The translations under genes were made by a program, and so were the position numbers. From Planctomycetaceae bacterium (GTDB taxonomy: Bacteria; Planctomycetota; UBA1135; GCA-002686595), in contig JABWBL010000036.1 in the NCBI GenBank assembly GCA_013360535.1, positions 1 through 14,402 of the forward strand: a stretch of DNA of 14,402 nt, written 5' to 3'. The notes beneath the pieces were generated by a model. That model was not told the origin of the DNA, did not search any database, and saw only the letters and a list, made by a program, of their open reading frames with translations. Shown here one piece after another: positions 8,538 through 14,402 of the stretch; the first letter of the stretch is position 1; every line of letters starts with the position of its first letter.

Positions 8538-10178
8538 ATGCTTCGATCCACGCTTTTCGCGGCCGCAGCCCTCTCGCTCGCCGCTCCGGGCTTCGCCCGC
8601 ACCAACGACCTCAAGCTGGAGCTCGCGCGCATCGAGCAGGCGCTCCAGGCTCCCGCGACGCCGATGACGGCGGTGCTCAAGCTGCGCCGCGAGCGCATCC
8701 TGCGCCAGCTGGAAGCCGACCGCGCTCCGCAGGCGGCGACGGGCGCCCAGGGCACGAACGCCCCGAGCTTCATCGTCGCCCCGAACACGAACACGCCCGG
8801 CGCCTGTGGTGCGCTCGAGTACGGCGTCGCCGGCGCGACGTTCACGTTCTCGAACTCGCCCGCGCTCGCGATCGTCGACAACACGACGGTCAGCGACACG
8901 ATCACGGTCTCGGGCGTCGGCGCGAGCACGTTCGACGTCGACGTCACGATCGCGGCCACGCACACGTGGTGCGCGGACATGCAGATCCGGCTCGTGTCGC
9001 CCTCGGGCACGATCGTCCCGCTCTCGAGCGGCCGCGGCGGCAGCAACGACGACGTGTTCAACGGCACGCTGTTCGACGACCAGTCGGCGAACCCGATCGG
9101 CTCCTACGTGTTCACCAACCTCGTCGCCGCGCCCGACCTGCGCCCCGAAGCGCCGCTCAACGGCTCGCTCGCGGGTGAGGACCCCAACGGCGTGTGGACG
9201 CTCGAGATCCAGGACACGGCCTCGGGAGACGTCGGCGTGCTCAGCGACTGGACGCTCACGATCACCGACGGCTTCGCGCTCTCGATCCCGCCGTCCTTCG
9301 GCGCCCCGACGACGTTCTCGACCGGCCCGACGGCGGTCGCGATCGTCGACAACTCGACGGTGTCCTCGCCGCTGACGATCTCGGGTGGCCCCTCGGTCAT
9401 CTCCGGGCTGACGGTGTACATCGAGGTCACCCACACCTGGAGCGCCGACATGCTGATCCAGGTCCAGTCGCCGCTCGGCACGATCGTCGACCTCTCCAAC
9501 CGCCGCGGCGGCAGCACCGACAACGTCTTCAACGGCACCACGTTCAGCATGGCGAGCCCGAACGTGATCGGCTCCTACGCGTTCTCGAACAACGTGGTCG
9601 CGGTGAGCCTGCGCCCGGACGGCAACCTGGGCCTGTTCGACGGCGAGGACGCGAACGGCACGTGGAACCTGCTCGTCAACGACAACGCCAACGGCGACGT
9701 CGGCGAGATCAAGCGCTTCGACCTCAACTTCCCCGCGGGCTGCGCGCAGGAGTACGGCAACTACTGCACGGCCGGCACGTCGCTCAACGGTTGCGTGCCG
9801 ACGCTGTCGGCGACCGGCAGCCCGAGCGCCGCGGCCGCCAGCGGCTTCGTCATCAGCGCCTCGGGCGTCGATGGCAACCGCAACGGTCTCCTGTACTACG
9901 GGATCGCTCCGACGAGCATGCCCTTCGCCGCCGGTTACCTGTGCATCGCGGCTCCGCGCCAGCGCATGGGTCAGGCGCAGTACACCGGCGGCACCGCCGG
10001 CGGCTGCGACGGCTCGCTCTCGGTCGACCTCCAGACGTTCGCGACCGGCCACCCGGCCGCGCTCGCGATGCCGCTCACGGCGGGCATGACGCTCTACTTC
10101 CAGGCCTCCGTCCGCGACAACGGCAGCCCGGAAAACCGCGTGATGAGCGACGCGATCGCCGTGACTCTCGCTCCGTGA
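8538..10178 (+). CDS. Secreted protein with two tandem P-domains and a planctomycete-type C-terminal domain
   Basis: This 546-residue exported protein has a signal peptide at 1-20 (cut after GFA). A charged helical stretch follows (22-63), then two proprotein-convertase P-domain-like beta-sandwiches at about 100-243 and 257-398. Shared motifs in the two copies are AIVDN.TVS, THTW.ADM.I.., GTIV.LS, RGGS.D.VFNGT.F, IGSY.F and GEDPNG.W / GEDANGTW, which marks a duplication. The DNA also keeps a near-identical block near 8866 and 9337. Residues 405-546 form the module beginning YCTAGTS..GC (Cys410, Cys419), with LCIAAP (Cys469) and GGCDGSLS (Cys490). I recognise this as common at the C-termini of secreted proteins in Saltatorellus-like planctomycetes. 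P-domains normally follow a subtilisin-type protease and help fold it, but no protease domain is present here. Adhesion, binding or a surface-layer role is possible. GC3 is extremely high. The start fits the signal peptide, although the ribosome-binding site is weak. Confidence 0.9.
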   Translation: MLRSTLFAAAALSLAAPGFARTNDLKLELARIEQALQAPATPMTAVLKLRRERILRQLEADRAPQAATGAQGTNAPSFIVAPNTNTPGACGALEYGVAGATFTFSNSPALAIVDNTTVSDTITVSGVGASTFDVDVTIAATHTWCADMQIRLVSPSGTIVPLSSGRGGSNDDVFNGTLFDDQSANPIGSYVFTNLVAAPDLRPEAPLNGSLAGEDPNGVWTLEIQDTASGDVGVLSDWTLTITDGFALSIPPSFGAPTTFSTGPTAVAIVDNSTVSSPLTISGGPSVISGLTVYIEVTHTWSADMLIQVQSPLGTIVDLSNRRGGSTDNVFNGTTFSMASPNVIGSYAFSNNVVAVSLRPDGNLGLFDGEDANGTWNLLVNDNANGDVGEIKRFDLNFPAGCAQEYGNYCTAGTSLNGCVPTLSATGSPSAAAASGFVISASGVDGNRNGLLYYGIAPTSMPFAAGYLCIAAPRQRMGQAQYTGGTAGGCDGSLSVDLQTFATGHPAALAMPLTAGMTLYFQASVRDNGSPENRVMSDAIAVTLAP

Positions 10179-10196
10179 CCTGACCGGACGGGAATT

Positions 10197-10239
10197 GCGG
10201 AGCCGCGCGCCTTCCCGGTGCGCGGCTCCGCTCTCTTTT
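10197..10239 (+). terminator. Intrinsic terminator of the P-domain gene
   Basis: A 15-base-pair stem (10197-10211 with 10217-10231, one G-U pair) with loop TTCCC is followed by TCTCTTTT (10232-10239). It begins 18 bases after the stop codon and lies between convergent genes. The U tract serves the plus-strand transcript only. Confidence 0.85.
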
Positions 10240-10254
10240 CGGCCGGGCGTCGGA

Positions 10255-10806
10255 TCAGCGCTCGCTCTCGCGATCGTCGACGGGGTGCGACACGATCATT
10301 CCGCGCGCGTCCATCTCGAAGTCGCCGCGGCCCGGCCCCTGGAACTCGAGCACGACGCCGTCGAGCTTCCACGCGCCCGGCAGCTCGGGCAGCGTGTCGA
10401 GGTGTTCGGGCTTGCGCAGCGAGAGCTCGATCAGCACATGCTGGTCGCCACAGCGCGCGCGCACCTTCTCCGCGACGTCGGGCAGCGCGCTCGCGAGCTC
10501 CGCGTACGTGTACACGAGCTCGAGCTCCGAGAACGTCCCGTCGGGAAGGATGTCGAGCTCGGCCTTGCGCGCGAGGCCGTGGATCGCGACCTCCCAGTTC
10601 TTGTCTTCGGTGTCCCACACCCACGCGCCCGTCGTGGTCTTGCCCAAACGCGCGCACAGCTTCGTGGCCGCGAGCCGCACCTCGACCGGAACGTCGCCTT
10701 CGACCGTCGGCACCTCCTCGGTCTGGCCGGGCAGCGGATCCTTGGAACAGGCGACGAGCGCGACCAGCGGGGCCGCGCTCACGAGGACGAGCAGGGGGAG
10801 CTTCAT
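10255..10806 (-). CDS. Lipoprotein with a possible PepSY-like domain
   Basis: This 183-residue protein has a type II signal peptide: Lys2, a hydrophobic stretch 3-18 and the lipobox LVAC, with the lipidated Cys at position 20. The mature N-terminus is Ser-Lys-Asp rather than Asp at +2. Residues 22-42 are an acidic, Pro-containing linker. Residues 46-118 follow the pattern of PepSY-like domains: 'WEVAI' strand (71-75), 'AELDILPDGTFSELEL' hairpin (82-97) and 'LPDVAEKVRA' helix (108-117). A second strand-rich half (123-173) ends in 'DFEMDARGMIVS' and may be a degenerate repeat. The two remaining Cys (51 and 119) could form a disulphide. PepSY proteins are often protease inhibitors or envelope regulators, but no partner is evident here. 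The gene is convergent with the P-domain gene and divergent from the kinase, separated from the latter by 84 bases. No good Shine-Dalgarno sequence is seen. The domain call is tentative; the lipoprotein call is firm. Confidence 0.8.
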   Translation of the reverse strand: MKLPLLVLVSAAPLVALVACSKDPLPGQTEEVPTVEGDVPVEVRLAATKLCARLGKTTTGAWVWDTEDKNWEVAIHGLARKAELDILPDGTFSELELVYTYAELASALPDVAEKVRARCGDQHVLIELSLRKPEHLDTLPELPGAWKLDGVVLEFQGPGRGDFEMDARGMIVSHPVDDRESER

Positions 10807-10840
10807 GGCGAGCGGTCGAGCCGCGGGCCGAAGCGTGCGG

Positions 10841-10846
10841 TAGCAT
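10841..10846 (+). promoter_or_regulatory. Putative -10 box (TAGCAT) for the kinase gene
   Basis: TAGCAT holds the only TA dinucleotide in the 84-base divergent region between the lipoprotein and kinase genes. It points toward the kinase with an expected leader of about 38 bases. No -35 element is visible. Confidence 0.3.
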
Positions 10847-10890
10847 CGTCAAGGCCCGATCAAGATCGACTCGGAGCCGAGCGCCCGGCG

Positions 10891-13317
10891 ATGTCCAGCT
10901 CCCTCCCCCACGACTCCTCCGACCCGCTCGACGAGCTCGTCTTCAACTACCTCGAGCGCGCCGAGAGCGACCCGTCGTCCGCGGCGGCGGTGCTCGACGA
11001 GCTCTGCGCGAGCCAGCCGGAACACGCGACGGAACTGCGCCGCCGCGTGCGTGCACTCGTCGAGCGCGGCCTGTGGCGCCCGGCGGCCGGTGACGAAGGG
11101 CCGCGGGAAATCGGCGATTTCCGCATCCTCGAGTCGCTCGGCCAGGGTGGCATGGGGGTCGTGTTCCTCGCCGAGCAGAAGAGCGTCGGCCGCCGCGTCG
11201 CGCTCAAGCTTCTACCCCGCGAGGCCGCCGGTGACCCCGAGGCCATCGCTCGCTTCCACAAAGAGGCACGCACCACCTCGTCGCTCAATCACCCGCACAT
11301 CTGCACGGTGCTCGACTTCGGCACCGCCGATGGCCGGCCCTTCATCGCGATGGAGCTCGTCGAGGGGCGTACGCTCGCGGCGCTGCTCGTGCCGGGACGG
11401 CCTGCCCTCTCGCACGTGGGGGCGATCGCTCAAGTCGCGCAGGCGCTCGCCGCCGCACACGCAGCCGGTGTGGTCCATCGCGACGTCAAGCCGGCCAACA
11501 TCATGCTGCGCGACGACGGGTACGCAAAAGTGCTCGATTTCGGCATCGCACGCTTGGCGCGACCCGAGCACGGTGGAGGCGGCTCGGCTCGAACGGGCCG
11601 CGAGTCAGGCGCCCTCGTCGGCACGCCTTGGTACATGTCGCCCGAGCAAGCACGCGCGGAGGTGGCCGGACCCGCGAGCGACGTGTACTCGCTCGGGCTC
11701 GTCCTCTACGAGCTGGCGACCGGGCGTCACGCGTTCGAAGCCGGCTCGGTCGTCGCCTCGCTGGTCGCACGACACCAAGACGACGCCCCCGCGCCCCGGA
11801 CGGCGAACCCGGAGATCGATCCGGCGCTCGATGCGCTCATTCTCCGGATGCTCGACCGAACGCCGGAGAGTCGTCCCGAGATGTCCGAGGTTGCCGCCGA
11901 GCTCGAGCGCATCGCGCACGTCGCGACCCCGGCTCGACGCGCACCCACCGCCCCCACCATTCCGGGCCACAATCGAGCTCGCATCCGTTCGCGAGCTTGG
12001 CTCGCCGTGATTCCCGTCGTCGTCTTCGGGCTCGCAATGGTCTGGATCGCGACACGCGGGCTCGTCCCGGTCTCGCGACGCGATCCCCAGCCCCCGAGCA
12101 CGCCTGCCGGTTCGGCGAGCGGGGTCACCTCTCCCCCGTCGATTGCAGTGCTCCCATTCACCACGGCGGGCGATCCCGCGAATGCCTATTTCAGCGCCGG
12201 CGTCACCGAGGACATCGTCTCGATGCTCGCCCGGGCCCCCGACCTCTCCGTCCGCTTCCACGGCGCCGCCGCCAGCGACGCCGGTGCGCCGCTCGACGAG
12301 CAGCGAATCGGCCGCGAGCTCGGCGTCGGCTACGTGCTGACGGGCTCCGTGCGCAAAGACGCGCAGCAGGTCCGAATCACCGCTCGCCTCGTCGAAGTCC
12401 GGACGGGGGCCGACGTCTGGGCCGAACGATTGGACCGGACCGGCTCGGACCCGTGGGCTCTCCAGGACGAGATTGCCGGACGCATCGTAGGAGCGCTCAC
12501 GGGCGAGTACGGCCAGATCAAGAGAGCCCAATACAGGGCGACTTGGGGGACAGATTCCACGCACCTCGTCGAGTACGACTATTACCTTCGCGGCCACGAG
12601 CTCTACATGCGCCTGACGCCTCAGGACAACGAGCGCGCCGGCGAGGTGTGGAGGAGCGGACTGGCCGTGTTCCCGGACTCCGCGCTCCTGCTCGCGAAGC
12701 TGGGCTTCTATCACTTCATGCGTCCCTATCTCTATCTCGGCGACACCGCGGACGTCGATTACGCCCGAGCCGGCGAGCTCGTTCGCCGCGCCCTCGCCCA
12801 TCCGCATCTGTCGCCGCTCGAAAGCCGACTGGCTCATTGGCTCAATGCCTATGTCAGCGCCCAAGAAGGCGATTGGCCGCGTGCCTTTCGCGAGATGGAG
12901 ACCACACGCGCGCTCGCCCCCTACGACGCATTCCAGACCGGCGATCTCGCCACCATTCCCATCCTCGCCTGCCAGACCAGCGACGCGCTTCGCATGCTCG
13001 AGACCGCCCTGCGCGCCGACCCCGCCAATCGCTCGTACTATCAGCAACTCCGCGGTTGGGCGCTCGCCGTCGGCGGACGCCACGCAGAGTCGGTCGCCGC
13101 GCTCGACGAGGCCATCGAGCTGCCGGCCGTCCGGCTTCTCCAGGCCATCAACTACGTCCGTCTCGGACGCCACGACGAAGCCCGCGCCGCCGTCGCCCGG
13201 GCCCGCACCCTCCAACCACAGCTGAATCGTGATCGCTGGCGACAGGCCAACTTCTATCGAGATCGCTCGGTGCTCGACGCCCAGCTCGCCGACCTCGCTT
13301 CCGCCGGTCTGCCCTGA
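10891..13317 (+). CDS. Transmembrane Ser/Thr protein kinase with TolB-like and TPR-like C-terminal regions
   Basis: This is an 808-residue kinase of the PknB type. Residues 11-63 form a helical N-terminal segment often seen in planctomycete kinases. The catalytic domain (about 75-345) is complete: glycine loop GQGGMGVV (84-91), Lys106 in VALK, HRDVKPANIM with Asp198, DFG with Asp216, and GTPWYMSPEQ (244-253). The activation segment carries a Gly/Ser/Thr insert (228-240). A single membrane helix lies at about 369-388. The exported part begins with a TolB N-terminal-like domain (417-537: SIAVLPF, YFSAGVTEDIV, GRELGVGYVLTGSVRK, ITARLVEV..GADVWAER). This type is otherwise often fused to adenylate cyclases or winged-helix regulators. 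Residues 560-790 are helical repeats resembling TPRs ('A.EVWRSGLAVFPDSALLLAKLG', 'YQQLRGWALAVGGRHAESVAALDEA'). The likely role is to sense an envelope signal or bind a partner through the C-terminal half and phosphorylate cytoplasmic proteins. Substrates are unknown. The ATG was chosen because it precedes the N-terminal helix; the Shine-Dalgarno match is weak. Confidence 0.93.
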   Translation: MSSSLPHDSSDPLDELVFNYLERAESDPSSAAAVLDELCASQPEHATELRRRVRALVERGLWRPAAGDEGPREIGDFRILESLGQGGMGVVFLAEQKSVGRRVALKLLPREAAGDPEAIARFHKEARTTSSLNHPHICTVLDFGTADGRPFIAMELVEGRTLAALLVPGRPALSHVGAIAQVAQALAAAHAAGVVHRDVKPANIMLRDDGYAKVLDFGIARLARPEHGGGGSARTGRESGALVGTPWYMSPEQARAEVAGPASDVYSLGLVLYELATGRHAFEAGSVVASLVARHQDDAPAPRTANPEIDPALDALILRMLDRTPESRPEMSEVAAELERIAHVATPARRAPTAPTIPGHNRARIRSRAWLAVIPVVVFGLAMVWIATRGLVPVSRRDPQPPSTPAGSASGVTSPPSIAVLPFTTAGDPANAYFSAGVTEDIVSMLARAPDLSVRFHGAAASDAGAPLDEQRIGRELGVGYVLTGSVRKDAQQVRITARLVEVRTGADVWAERLDRTGSDPWALQDEIAGRIVGALTGEYGQIKRAQYRATWGTDSTHLVEYDYYLRGHELYMRLTPQDNERAGEVWRSGLAVFPDSALLLAKLGFYHFMRPYLYLGDTADVDYARAGELVRRALAHPHLSPLESRLAHWLNAYVSAQEGDWPRAFREMETTRALAPYDAFQTGDLATIPILACQTSDALRMLETALRADPANRSYYQQLRGWALAVGGRHAESVAALDEAIELPAVRLLQAINYVRLGRHDEARAAVARARTLQPQLNRDRWRQANFYRDRSVLDAQLADLASAGLP

Positions 13318-13362
13318 ATCGCGGACCCTGCAGCAGCGCCTGACGAAGCGGCGTCGCGTGCG

Positions 13363-13414
13363 GCAGCTTCGGCGCGTGCTGCGGCGGCACCTGCCAAGCC
13401 TGCTCCGAAGCTGC
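13363..13414. repeat. Inverted repeat, 10-base arms
   Basis: GCAGCTTCGG (13363-13372) and CCGAAGCTGC (13405-13414) are exact reverse complements 32 bases apart. Inside them GTGC and GCAC (near 13376 and 13387) can add a short inner stem. No U tract follows, so a role as the kinase terminator is weak. Confidence 0.5.
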
Positions 13415-13520
13415 CTGTGGCTGCGGCGTCTCGTGCTTGCCGGGTGAGATGTGCGTCGCGGGCGCCGCAGCTCGCTGCACGTGCTTCTGACGAAGGGCGA
13501 CGACCGGCGTCGCAACTACG

Positions 13521-13538
13521 CTCAGAGGGTCGCTCAGA
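13521..13538 (-). repeat. Inverted copy of the 18-base repeat
   Basis: Read on the minus strand, this stretch matches the tandem units at 13673-13708 at about 16 of 18 positions; the core GAGGGTCGCTCA is identical. It would form the left arm of a MITE-like element of 170 or 188 bases whose right arm is the tandem pair. Confidence 0.55.
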
Positions 13539-13595
13539 ATATCGAGCGGATGGATCGCAGAGCGTCGCAGCGTCGACAGCAAGGACGCGACCCGA

Positions 13596-13615
13596 GGAAT
13601 ACCGAGTGGTATTTC
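13596..13615. repeat. Local hairpin, 8 base pairs
   Basis: GGAATACC (13596-13603) pairs with GGTATTTC (13608-13615), including one G-U pair, around loop GAGT. It is a notably A/T-rich stem in a GC-rich region and lies between the inverted 18-base repeats. Confidence 0.45.
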
Positions 13616-13672
13616 GAGCGGGAGCGGACGCCGCTGCCGATGCTGCGCCGCCTGCGAGGCACCGCGACGTGT

Positions 13673-13708
13673 TTTGAGCGACCCTCTCAGTTTGAGCGAC
13701 CCTCTCAG
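13673..13708 (+). repeat. Perfect tandem duplication of an 18-base unit
   Basis: TTTGAGCGACCCTCTCAG occurs twice back to back (13673-13690 and 13691-13708). Each unit contains TGAG and CTCA arms that can form a mini-hairpin. The second copy includes the stop codon of the minus-strand gene at 13705. Short hairpin units at gene ends are typical of REP-like elements. Confidence 0.85.
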
Positions 13709-14402
13709 GGCATTGCCGTCACCACGACGTCGTCCACGAAGAGATCCGCGGCCGCGCCGCTCGTCCGTGCGCTGTACGCGTCGATCGCCAGACCGCCCGA
13801 ACGACCCTGAAGGCTCGGCGTCCGGTCCGTTCGCTCGACTTGCCACGAGCTCGGCTCCGACTCGTCGTCACGCCATGCGCGCGCCTGCAACGTCGTGGTG
13901 CTCGCGTCGTTCTGCGTCAGCCGGAAACGGGCGCGGTAGACGACGCCAGGATCGATCGCCAGCGGCTCGATCGGTTCGATCGCGCGCTCCACGCCGTCGA
14001 GCTCGTGCCACACGCCGATGCCCTCCGGAGCACGGAAGGCTTCGATGAACACGGCGTACCCGCTCCCCGGCGGCTCGGTGCGCTGAAGGTGTCCTCCGTT
14101 CTGCCGCAGGTACACCCCGATACCCTGCGAGCTGCCGTCGGTCATCTCGAAGCGGAACGTCACCTCGGCATCCACACAGCCGACGAGGGGCACGAACATC
14201 CGCGCGAGCGCGTAGTCGCTGGTCACCGGAACGAGCCGACCCCGACCCCCGACGACGTCGGCGACCGCGACCCCGCCGGCGATGGACCAGCTCGCCGGCC
14301 ACGTGGTCGCGTCCTCGTCGAAGCGCTCCTCGAAGACGCAGGCACCGGCGGCTCCGGAATCGCCGGTGCCGTCACCCACGCTCCCATCGCTCCCGAGCCC
14401 AC
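13705..14402 (-). CDS. Secreted LamG/concanavalin-like domain protein, 5'-truncated
   Basis: The frame is open to the window edge and ends at TGA (13705-13707, minus strand), giving about 232 visible residues. The first visible stretch is a Gly/Ser/Asp linker (GLGSDGSVGDGTGDSG), the kind that follows a lipoprotein or signal peptide in planctomycetes and myxobacteria. A possible GTG at 14377-14379 lies inside this linker and is not a convincing start. The rest looks like one jelly-roll beta-sandwich of the concanavalin A-like/LamG group: 'FEERFDED...W' opening, 'GRGRLVP', 'EVTFRFEMTDGSSQGIGVYLRQNGG', 'YRARFRLTQND', 'LQARAW' and a closing 'DLFVDDVVVTAMP' strand. Such domains bind carbohydrate or act as passive modules; no catalytic residues are visible. 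Only one Cys is seen after the linker (in GACVF) and another in LVGCVD. The stop codon lies inside one copy of an 18-base repeat. The 3' end is therefore probably set by a repeat insertion or duplication. Confidence 0.78.
   Translation of the reverse strand, partial: GLGSDGSVGDGTGDSGAAGACVFEERFDEDATTWPASWSIAGGVAVADVVGGRGRLVPVTSDYALARMFVPLVGCVDAEVTFRFEMTDGSSQGIGVYLRQNGGHLQRTEPPGSGYAVFIEAFRAPEGIGVWHELDGVERAIEPIEPLAIDPGVVYRARFRLTQNDASTTTLQARAWRDDESEPSSWQVERTDRTPSLQGRSGGLAIDAYSARTSGAAADLFVDDVVVTAMP

Larger units (their letters stand above)
13318..13704. other. Gene-poor, repeat-bearing segment
   Basis: The 387 bases between the kinase stop and the next gene hold no convincing gene. Open frames exist on both strands, but none combines a start, a ribosome-binding site, the high GC3 of the neighbours and a recognisable domain. 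The segment contains a long-range inverted repeat (13363-13414), a local hairpin (13596-13615) and three copies of a 16-18-base motif in both orientations. CTGACGAAG and GGCGTCGC also recur in the same order (13340-13357 and 13487-13513). Four TA dinucleotides cluster between 13517 and 13611, unlike the other intergenic regions here. This suggests remains of a small mobile or dispersed repeat. Confidence 0.55.

Noticed and set aside
13363..13414. Inverted repeat as the intrinsic terminator of the kinase gene
   Set aside because: The loop is 32 bases long, the distance from the stop is 46 bases and no U tract follows.
11605..13515. 636-residue minus-strand open frame opposite the kinase C-terminal half
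   Set aside because: The plus strand here encodes recognisable TolB-like and TPR-like domains, and the antisense frame has no domain or start signals.
13318..13677. Open frame continuing in phase after the kinase TGA, Ala/Pro-rich, as a read-through extension or separate gene
   Set aside because: Third-position G/C is only about 55 percent over the first 40 codons, far below the neighbours. There is no recognisable domain, and the kinase already ends after its repeats.
13451..13810. GTG-started plus-strand frame of 119 residues with an FERPSQFERPSQ repeat
   Set aside because: The repeat is only the translated 18-base tandem duplication, and the 3' third runs antisense through the conserved end of the minus-strand LamG-like gene. 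No ribosome-binding site or domain is visible.

Overview
The window is about two-thirds G+C and carries nine protein-coding genes, two of them cut by the window edges. No rRNA, tRNA, CRISPR array or intact insertion sequence was seen. The best lineage clue is the C-terminal module of the secreted protein at 8538-10178. This Cys-rich 'YCTAGTS...' domain is, from memory, very common in secreted proteins of Planctomycetota of the Saltatorellus/Poly30 type. A planctomycete also fits the large kinase with an N-terminal helical segment and TolB-like/TPR tail, the beta-helix-like secreted protein starting 'WVVDDSGG', and the carboxypeptidase-regulatory-like membrane protein. The Gly/Ser/Asp linker of the last gene would equally suit Myxococcota. 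The assignment is an inference made without a database search.

Layout. 3-1322 (+): C-terminal two-thirds of an ADP-forming acyl/acetyl-CoA synthetase. 1451-3139 (+): membrane-anchored beta-sandwich protein. 3222-4685 (-): CPBP-family membrane protease with an unusual soluble tail. 4896-6170 (+): secreted beta-helix-like protein, divergent from the protease. 6325-8277 (+): AMP-forming acetyl-CoA synthetase (acs). 8538-10178 (+): secreted protein with two P-domains. 10255-10806 (-): small PepSY-like lipoprotein. 10891-13317 (+): Ser/Thr kinase with TolB-like and TPR output regions. 13318-13704: a 387-base gene-poor segment with short inverted and tandem repeats. 13705-14402 (-): C-terminal part of a secreted LamG-like protein.

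The genes look like separate transcription units. Strands alternate, spacings are 80-390 bases, and hairpins of terminator type follow the genes ending at 6170, 8277 and 10178. Two themes recur. One is acetate/acyl activation, by an ADP-forming and an AMP-forming enzyme about 5 kb apart. The other is the cell envelope and exterior, with six exported or membrane proteins.

Three intergenic regions contain only one or two TA dinucleotides. Every one of these lies in a TAGnnT box facing a nearby start codon, which suggests a simple -10-type promoter signature. No clear new multi-gene system was found. The points most worth a second look are the repeat segment at 13318-13708, the TAGnnT boxes, the double dyad upstream of the P-domain gene, and the unusual domain fusions in the protease and kinase.
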